The notes below the pieces were generated by a model. The model saw nothing but the letters and a program-made list of their open reading frames with translations, was not told the DNA's origin and searched no databases. Below are positions 6,188 to 10,411 of a stretch of 10,411 nucleotides of DNA, piece by piece (position 1 is the first letter of the stretch; each line of letters begins with the position of its first letter). The stretch covers positions 1-10,411 of the forward strand of contig NZ_JANMET010000062.1 of assembly GCF_031377265.1 (NCBI RefSeq), given 5' to 3'. The stretch is from JAUYQR01 sp031377265. GTDB lineage: Bacteria > Pseudomonadota > Alphaproteobacteria > Rhodobacterales > Rhodobacteraceae. A program made the translations under genes and the position numbers.

Positions 6188-7977
6188 CAGTTGCTGGCGG
6201 CTGTTAGCGCATCCGTGGCATGGGGTTCAAGCTTTGGCCTGAGCCCCATCATTGGCGCGACGCGACGGATGATCTCGGCGGCAACCGGCACCGAAGTCCA
6301 GCCTGCCGTGCGGCGCGGTTCGGACCCCGAAGTGTCGATCGGTTCGTCCAACGTCACGATCAACACATATTGCGGGTTCGAGGCGGGGAACACAGAAGCA
6401 AAGGTGTTGATCACCTTGTCCTTGTAGTAGCCGCCAGTTTTCTTGGGCTTGTCGGCGGTGCCGGTCTTGCCCGCGATTTCATACCCCGGCACCTCGCCCA
6501 ACGACGCCGTGCCATCGGTGACCACGCCCCGCAGCATCTTGACCGCTGCCTTTGCGGTGGCTTCGGTCATCACCCGGACGCCGGTGGTAGCGCCTTCGCG
6601 CTTTATCAAGGTTGGCTGGATCATCACCCCGCCATTGCCAATCGCCGCATAGGCGGCGGCAAGGTGCAGCGGGCTGGCCGACAACCCGTGACCGTAGGAG
6701 GTAGTGATGGTGACGATCTCGGGCCATTTCTTCGGGATCAGGGGTTTGGCACCGGCGGCCTCGATCAACTCGACCTTGGTCGGCTCGAAAAAGCCCAGTG
6801 ATTTCAGGAATGCCTGCTGGCGCAGCGGCCCGATCATCAGTGCGATATGCGCGGTGCCGACGTTGGAGGATTTGACGATCACATCGGTGACCGACAACAA
6901 GGGGCCATAGTTCTTGCCCTCGAATTCCTTGATCTTGTATTTGCCCCAGGCCATCGGGGCATTGGCATCGACCATAGTATCGGGGGTGACAAGCCCCAGT
7001 TCCATCGCCTGAGAGGCGGCAAAGATCTTGAAGGTGGAGCCAAGCTCGTAGACCCCTTGGACTGCGCGGTTGAACAGAGGGCTGTCGCCAGGTTCCGCAG
7101 TCTTGTCGACCAGCGGATTCGGGCGATCGTTCGGATCAAACGTCGGTAGCGAGGCAAGGGCGATGATCTCGCCGGTGCGCACGTCCATCAGGATGGCGGC
7201 TGCCCCCTTGGCGTTCAGCATGGTCATGCCGGCGTACAGCACTTCTTCGACGGTGGCCTGCACCGAAAGATCGATGGACAATTCAAGCGGTTTGCCGCCC
7301 TGCGCGGGGTCACGCAAACGGGCGTCCAGCGCCTTTTCAATGCCCGCAGTGCCAATCACTTCGGCCGAGTGCACGCCCTCCGCGCCAAATGAGGTGCCGC
7401 CAAGGACGTGCGCCGCAAGGGTGCCATTGGGGTAAAGCCGCATTTCGCGCGGGCCGAACAGCAGGCCCGGGTCGCCAATTTCATGCACTTTCTGCATCTG
7501 TTCAGGCGACAGAACCTTGCGGATCCAGACAAAACTGCGCCCGTCGGTAAAGCGACGTTCCAGCGCTTTGGCGTCAAGATCGGGAAAGATCGCCGCAAGC
7601 TTCTGCGCCGAAGCCTTCGGATCCACCATGATTTTTGGCTGCGCATAAAGCGCGAACGTCGTCATGTTGGTTGCAAGAATCCGACCATTGCGGTCGGTGA
7701 TATCGGCCCGTTGGGCAATGATCTCTGCCCCTGGCGCCGAGGCGCGCGGCTCGACCGGTTCAGTGGCGGCCAGAAGGCCCATGCGCGCGCCGATGGTGGT
7801 AAAGGCAGCAAGGAACGCGACGCCAAGGATCAGCAAGCGCAACTCCGCCCGGGCGCGGGTTTTGTCACGGATCACCTCATGGCGCAGACGAAGGTTTTCG
7901 CGTTCGATCGTGTCTGGGTTCTCGCCATGCTGGCGGGCATAAAGGACGCGGGCTAATGGGCGGAGCGGGGTGCGCAT
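6187..7977 (-). CDS. ftsI: Septal peptidoglycan transpeptidase FtsI (PBP3)
   Basis: FtsI cross-links peptidoglycan at the division septum as part of the FtsWI complex. The 596-residue protein has a charged cytoplasmic N-terminus, one membrane anchor (about 48-66), a dimerisation/pedestal domain starting near ADITDRNGRILA (91-102), and a penicillin-binding transpeptidase domain with all three motifs: S314-x-x-K317 in GSTFKIF, S370-S-N372 and K504-T-G in AGKTGTADK. Length fits alphaproteobacterial PBP3. The start is ATG 7977, which overlaps the ftsL TGA by one base (TGATG at 7975-7979). The frame could begin one codon earlier at a TTG (7980), but that is less likely. The neighbour ftsL encodes a divisome partner. 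Confidence 0.97.
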   Translation of the reverse strand: MRTPLRPLARVLYARQHGENPDTIERENLRLRHEVIRDKTRARAELRLLILGVAFLAAFTTIGARMGLLAATEPVEPRASAPGAEIIAQRADITDRNGRILATNMTTFALYAQPKIMVDPKASAQKLAAIFPDLDAKALERRFTDGRSFVWIRKVLSPEQMQKVHEIGDPGLLFGPREMRLYPNGTLAAHVLGGTSFGAEGVHSAEVIGTAGIEKALDARLRDPAQGGKPLELSIDLSVQATVEEVLYAGMTMLNAKGAAAILMDVRTGEIIALASLPTFDPNDRPNPLVDKTAEPGDSPLFNRAVQGVYELGSTFKIFAASQAMELGLVTPDTMVDANAPMAWGKYKIKEFEGKNYGPLLSVTDVIVKSSNVGTAHIALMIGPLRQQAFLKSLGFFEPTKVELIEAAGAKPLIPKKWPEIVTITTSYGHGLSASPLHLAAAYAAIGNGGVMIQPTLIKREGATTGVRVMTEATAKAAVKMLRGVVTDGTASLGEVPGYEIAGKTGTADKPKKTGGYYKDKVINTFASVFPASNPQYVLIVTLDEPIDTSGSEPRRTAGWTSVPVAAEIIRRVAPMMGLRPKLEPHATDALTAASN

Positions 7978-8333
7978 CAAAGGTCGCTTTCCGGCAAGGG
8001 CTGGGTGCCCTGGATATCGAGAGGCATGTCGATTTCGGGAATATCGGGCGCTGGATAGGCCACCTGCCCCGGCGCGCCGAATTGACCGGGTTCCATGGGC
8101 AGCAGCCCCAGCCGGTCAAAGTTGATCGTGGCCAGTTCGCGCAGCCTGTCGGGCCGGTTGAGATAAGCCCACTCGGCACGTTGCACAGCCAACCCCTCGC
8201 GCAGATCGGCGATCTGGCGTTGCAGGGCCTGCACGTGTTTCAGCGAGGCCTGGGTCGCGTAATTCTCGCGGTAGGCCCAGAAGCCGAGTGCGATGACCGC
8301 AAGGAAAGCGAGGACGTAAAGCACCGGGCGCAT
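7977..8333 (-). CDS. ftsL: Cell division protein FtsL
   Basis: This 118-residue bitopic membrane protein is expected to join the FtsQLB-like complex that activates FtsWI. Residues 4-20 form a membrane helix (VLYVLAFLAVIALGFWA). Residues about 26-56 read as a coiled coil (ATQASLKHVQALQRQIADL and following). RPDRLRELA (60-68) is typical of the FtsL periplasmic end, followed by a proline-rich tail. The family diverges fast, so the call rests on topology, motif and position between rsmH and ftsI. The start at 8333 sits one base after the rsmH TGA (8335-8337), with AAAGGA about 10 nt upstream. The reading frame extends upstream into rsmH with no FtsL-like content, so the longer form is rejected. 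Confidence 0.92.
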   Translation of the reverse strand: MRPVLYVLAFLAVIALGFWAYRENYATQASLKHVQALQRQIADLREGLAVQRAEWAYLNRPDRLRELATINFDRLGLLPMEPGQFGAPGQVAYPAPDIPEIDMPLDIQGTQPLPESDL

Positions 8334-8334
8334 G

Positions 8335-9348
8335 TCAGCGACGTCCTTTCTTTTGCACTTGCGGCACGCCGAGATCGTCGGGGTCAAGCGGCAGCGCAGG
8401 CGCCTCCGTGCGGCGCGCCACGCGCAGCTTGGCCGAACGCGCCCGCGGGTTGCGGGCCAGTTCTTCCGCGTCAGCGGTGACCGCGCGGCGGGTAACCAGA
8501 TCGAAACGTGCGGTGGTGTCGGTCTTGGCCGGGGCATAGCGGTTTGCATTCGCCTCGTGCCCCGAAGCCAGCTGCAGGAAGCGTTTGACGATACGGTCTT
8601 CGAGGCTGTGGAAAGTGACAACGGCCAGCATGCCGCCGGGTTTCAGCGCCCGTTCGGCAGCAGCAAGACCTTCGGCCAGTTCGGAAAACTCGGTGTTCAC
8701 CGCGATCCGGATGGCCTGAAACGTGCGCGTTGCGGGGTGACTTTGCCCCGGCTTCGGGCGCGGCAGGCACCGGACGACAATTTCAGCCAGCCGCAAGGTG
8801 GTGGTGATCGGTTCGATCGCGCGGGCGGCTACGATGGCATGCGCGATGCGGCGCGAGGCGTGTTCCTCGCCGTAGGCATAAATCACGTTGGCAAGGTCGG
8901 TCTCATCAGCGGTATTGACCAGCTCGGCGGCCGAAGGGCCATCCTGGCTCATCCGCATATCGAGCGGGCCGTCACGCATGAAGGAAAAGCCGCGCCCAGC
9001 CTGATCAAGCTGCATCGAGGAGACGCCGAGATCAAGCGCCACACCGTCGAGCGCTTGACCAGCAAGGCTGTCGAGATGGGAAAAGGTGCCACGGACCAGC
9101 CGAAGCCGATCGCCGTAGGGCGCGGCCCAGTCCGCCGCCATGGCAAGCGCCACCGGATCACGGTCGACGCCAATCACCGACGCGCCCGCATCCAACAATG
9201 CGCGGGTATAGCCGCCCGCCCCAAGGGTGCCGTCAAGCCACAAGCCGTGCACCGGGGCCACTGCGCTAAGAATGGGGCCCAACAGGACCGGGATATGCGG
9301 ATCATCCGATGTCGGGATGGGAGCGCGACCGGGCAGCGGACCCCGCAT
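8335..9348 (-). CDS. rsmH: 16S rRNA (cytosine(1402)-N(4))-methyltransferase RsmH
   Basis: RsmH (formerly MraW) uses S-adenosylmethionine to methylate N4 of C1402 in the decoding centre of 16S rRNA. The 337-residue protein shows HIPVLLGPIL (18-27), the SAM-binding loop DGTLGAGGYTRA (39-50), VDRDP (61-65), LDLGVSSMQLD (105-115), GFSFMRDGPLDMRM (120-133) and VVTFHSLEDRIVK near the C-terminal third, all typical of the family. Length is slightly above the usual 310-320 because of a short N-terminal extension; no closer ATG exists. The start (9348) lies 8 nt after the mraZ stop, with GGGG-rich sequence serving as ribosome-binding site. Confidence 0.97.
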   Translation of the reverse strand: MRGPLPGRAPIPTSDDPHIPVLLGPILSAVAPVHGLWLDGTLGAGGYTRALLDAGASVIGVDRDPVALAMAADWAAPYGDRLRLVRGTFSHLDSLAGQALDGVALDLGVSSMQLDQAGRGFSFMRDGPLDMRMSQDGPSAAELVNTADETDLANVIYAYGEEHASRRIAHAIVAARAIEPITTTLRLAEIVVRCLPRPKPGQSHPATRTFQAIRIAVNTEFSELAEGLAAAERALKPGGMLAVVTFHSLEDRIVKRFLQLASGHEANANRYAPAKTDTTARFDLVTRRAVTADAEELARNPRARSAKLRVARRTEAPALPLDPDDLGVPQVQKKGRR

Positions 9349-9356
9349 GACCGCCC

Positions 9357-9863
9357 CTACCCCGACCGTTTGTGCCGCCCGACGAGGGTCAGCGGATCGG
9401 TGTCATCATCATCGTCCAGCGCCAATTCGGCGTCATAGACCTCGCGGCGGTAGAGGCGGAAACGGTTGGTGAACCCGGCAAATGCGGCCTCGCCGCCCTG
9501 TGCCAGATCTTCGCCAGCAATGCCCATCTTTTCCCGAACTTTTGCAGGCAAGACGATGCGGCCATCGGGTTCCAGTTCCACCATCACCGACCGGCTGATC
9601 AAGTTCAACTCGGCCCGGGTGCGGTCTTTCGAGCCAAGCTCCATGGCCTCGATATCGGCCGCGAGGGCATCGGCCCCACGCTTGGAATAGCATTCGACGA
9701 AATTGCGGCCCTTGCCACCATAGACCATGTAGAGGCGGGCACGGGGAAACTCGGCGCTGGCGGGATCGTCGGATTCAAGAATGCGGCGAAAGGCCGCCGG
9801 GATCGAAACCCGGGCCTTGGCATCTACCTTCTGGTAGAACTCGCCTCTGAACGCCTCCGACAT
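9357..9863 (-). CDS. mraZ: Transcriptional regulator MraZ
   Basis: MraZ is a ring-forming AbrB-like DNA-binding protein that represses the dcw promoter in E. coli. The protein has the two tandem MraZ half-domains: FRGEFYQKVDAKARVSIPA near the N-terminus and MVELEPDGRIVLPAKVREK in the middle. The first DNA-contact loop reads DAKAR where E. coli has a DAKGR-type sequence. The C-terminus is longer than usual, with an Asp run (LALDDDDDTDPL) followed by a basic end (GRHKRSG). The start at 9863 gives MSEAFRGEF, close to the family N-terminus, 168 residues; ATG 9893 (10 residues longer, no Shine-Dalgarno) and GTG 9872 are alternatives, with GAGAAGG at 9876-9882 nearby. It is the first gene of the operon, behind a long structured leader. 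Confidence 0.94.
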   Translation of the reverse strand: MSEAFRGEFYQKVDAKARVSIPAAFRRILESDDPASAEFPRARLYMVYGGKGRNFVECYSKRGADALAADIEAMELGSKDRTRAELNLISRSVMVELEPDGRIVLPAKVREKMGIAGEDLAQGGEAAFAGFTNRFRLYRREVYDAELALDDDDDTDPLTLVGRHKRSG

Positions 9864-9914
9864 ACGGCTCACCGGCCTTCTCAAGAACTTCATTCAAACC
9901 ATTGACGGGGTGCG

Positions 9915-9952
9915 AAAAGGCGGATCGGGTTGCTGCCACTACCCGATCCGCC
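9915..9952 (-). terminator. Intrinsic terminator/attenuator in the mraZ leader
   Basis: On the minus strand GGCGGATCGGGT (9952-9941) pairs perfectly over 12 bp with ACCCGATCCGCC (9930-9919) around a 10-nt loop and is followed at once by TTTT (9918-9915). This is a strong Rho-independent terminator pointing toward mraZ and ending about 50 nt before its preferred start codon. No protein gene ends just upstream, so it must act on the leader transcript itself. The layout matches the partial terminator that creates UpsM in Rhodobacter sphaeroides. Confidence 0.85.
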
Positions 9953-10141
9953 ACTGTCCCATCGCTGGGCGTCCAGCTACGCGCACCACCTGGGGGAGAT
10001 GTCTGCTCGCGCACGCGCCGGATCTCTGTCGTCCGATGAAGAGGGGCTGCCTGTATGAAGCTGCCTATCGCCTTATTCGGGGTCTTGGAGCCGCCCCTGC
10101 TTATCACTGCCCTCAGCATCGTCCGTGAGATAGGGATGCCA
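9915..10141 (-). ncRNA. upsM: UpsM-like leader-derived sRNA upstream of mraZ
   Basis: In Rhodobacter sphaeroides the dcw cluster has an unusually long mraZ 5' leader, and premature termination inside it yields the abundant sRNA UpsM of about 200 nt. This window shows the same arrangement: about 250 nt of structured noncoding DNA, then a strong intrinsic terminator, then mraZ. The 3' end (9915) is set by the T-run; the 5' end is estimated from a candidate -10 box and may lie nearer 10120. Besides the terminator I see two small hairpins that share bases and so exclude each other: GCTGG/CCAGC (9977-9973 with 9968-9964) and CCCA-GCGA-TGGG (9969-9958), the latter with a GNRA loop. No convincing reading frame covers the region. 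Homology to UpsM is inferred from position and terminator, not from a sequence alignment. Confidence 0.65.
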
Positions 10142-10147
10142 TGGGAC

Positions 10148-10161
10148 ATTATGGGAATCAA
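10148..10161 (-). promoter_or_regulatory. Candidate -10 box of the dcw/UpsM promoter, with adjacent GANTC site
   Basis: On the minus strand CATAAT (10153-10148) matches the -10 consensus at five of six bases and would start transcription near 10141, giving a leader of roughly 250-280 nt to mraZ, close to the leader length reported in R. sphaeroides. No good -35 box lies 17 nt upstream (ATCCAA), so recognition may need another sigma factor or an activator. A GATTC sequence (10159-10155), a target for the CcrM methylase of alphaproteobacteria, lies immediately upstream. A second weak option is TATCTC at 10132-10127. Confidence 0.3.
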
Positions 10162-10198
10162 TGGAAATCTTTGGATGGAGGGTACGAGATATTGTGTT

Positions 10199-10242
10199 GC
10201 GAGGGGCAGAAGTGCAGGATTTAGTGGCAATCCTGCCCTCGC
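10199..10242 (-). terminator. Stem-loop downstream of the permease gene
   Basis: GCAGGATT (10214-10221) pairs perfectly with AATCCTGC (10229-10236) around a 7-nt loop, and GCGAGG (10199-10204) can close with CCTCGC (10237-10242), leaving a 9-nt bulge. The structure starts 30 nt after the permease stop codon and lies before the dcw promoter candidate, so a 3'-end role is likely. There is no T-run after it on the minus strand, so it is not a classical intrinsic terminator. Confidence 0.45.
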
Positions 10243-10271
10243 AGATGCAAGAGATAGATGTCGTAGCAGTA

Positions 10272-10411
10272 TCATACGCTAGATATGGTAGCGGCGAGAT
10301 AAGCTGGGATAATGCCGGATAAAATACCAAGAAAAAAGGCTATCGCGAAAGCAATCACAACATTTACTGCGCTCAATGTAAATTCCATGCCGCTGGCTTG
10401 GGTGGCAAAAT
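10272..10411 (-). CDS. C-terminal end of an ABC transporter permease (FtsX/MacB-like), partial
   Basis: The frame enters from the right edge and ends at TGA 10274-10272, giving 45 residues. They read as a final membrane helix, VVIAFAIAFFLGILSGIIPA (17-36), followed by AYLAATISSV. This matches the last helix and the PAYRAA motif that ends FtsX/MacB-type permeases of ABC exporters. Most family members continue with LDPVEALR or similar; this one stops at the Val, a few residues short. Codon use differs from the dcw genes: only 19 of 45 third positions are G or C by hand count. The rest of the gene, and presumably its ATPase partner, lie outside the window. The family call is moderately confident; the substrate cannot be told. 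Confidence 0.68.
   Translation of the reverse strand, partial: FATQASGMEFTLSAVNVVIAFAIAFFLGILSGIIPAYLAATISSV

Noticed and set aside
8332..9438. A 368-codon plus-strand open frame opposite rsmH and mraZ
   Set aside because: It spans two well-identified minus-strand genes and shows no family features of its own.
9953..10200. RNase P RNA (rnpB) as the noncoding gene upstream of mraZ
   Set aside because: I looked for the conserved GAGGAAAGTCCGG-type and distal AGA-rich P RNA motifs on both strands and found none; the stretch is also too short.
9775..10275. A 166-codon minus-strand frame running from the permease end through the mraZ leader into mraZ in another frame
   Set aside because: It overlaps the mraZ N-terminus in a different frame, crosses the terminator hairpin, and its product matches nothing I recognise. 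The leader-RNA reading explains the region better.
10055..10282. A 75-codon plus-strand frame with a hydrophobic start (MKLPIALFGVLEPPLL) in the leader region
   Set aside because: The start looks like a signal sequence, but the rest is unstructured and it runs antisense through the proposed leader promoter and the downstream hairpin. No ribosome-binding site of note was seen.

Overview
The window looks like a chromosomal segment of an alphaproteobacterium of the Rhodobacteraceae (Rhodobacter/Gemmobacter/Pseudorhodobacter-like). The reasons are the high-GC codon use, the gene order and style of the division and cell-wall (dcw) cluster, a DUF2161 nuclease-like gene, and a long structured mraZ leader with a terminator hairpin that matches the UpsM sRNA arrangement described in Rhodobacter sphaeroides. 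The assignment rests on pattern recognition, not on a database search.

Right to left, on the minus strand: the 3' end of an ABC-transporter permease gene in AT-richer DNA (10272-10411); a leader of about 250 nt holding a candidate promoter, structured RNA and an intrinsic terminator (about 9915-10153); then the tightly packed dcw operon mraZ-rsmH-ftsL-ftsI-murE-murF-mraY (9863 down to 2163). Junctions are 1-nt TGATG overlaps or gaps of 0-8 nt, so the genes are almost certainly co-transcribed and translationally coupled. MraZ is the regulator, RsmH modifies 16S rRNA, FtsL and FtsI are divisome proteins, and MurE, MurF and MraY carry out consecutive steps from UDP-MurNAc-dipeptide to lipid I.

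Immediately after mraY, where murD-ftsW-murG often follow in proteobacteria, lies a DUF2161 PD-(D/E)XK nuclease-like gene only 5 nt downstream (1474-2157). It is followed by a small secreted, extremely methionine-rich HdeA-like protein (1072-1350).

On the plus strand at the left edge there is possibly the last codons of an upstream membrane-protein gene with a hairpin (2-88), a GC-rich intergenic motif, a candidate promoter, and a divergent ChaC-family gamma-glutamylcyclotransferase gene (300-989). The ChaC and HdeA-like genes converge on a short region with an 18-bp tandem repeat and a bidirectional hairpin.

Most of the window is an ordinary dcw cluster. The parts that deserve a second look are the UpsM-like attenuated leader, the compositional break beside it, the DUF2161 gene attached to the operon, the Met-rich HdeA-like protein, and the atypical active-site region of the ChaC protein. 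I see no tRNA, rRNA, CRISPR array, insertion sequence or prophage gene.
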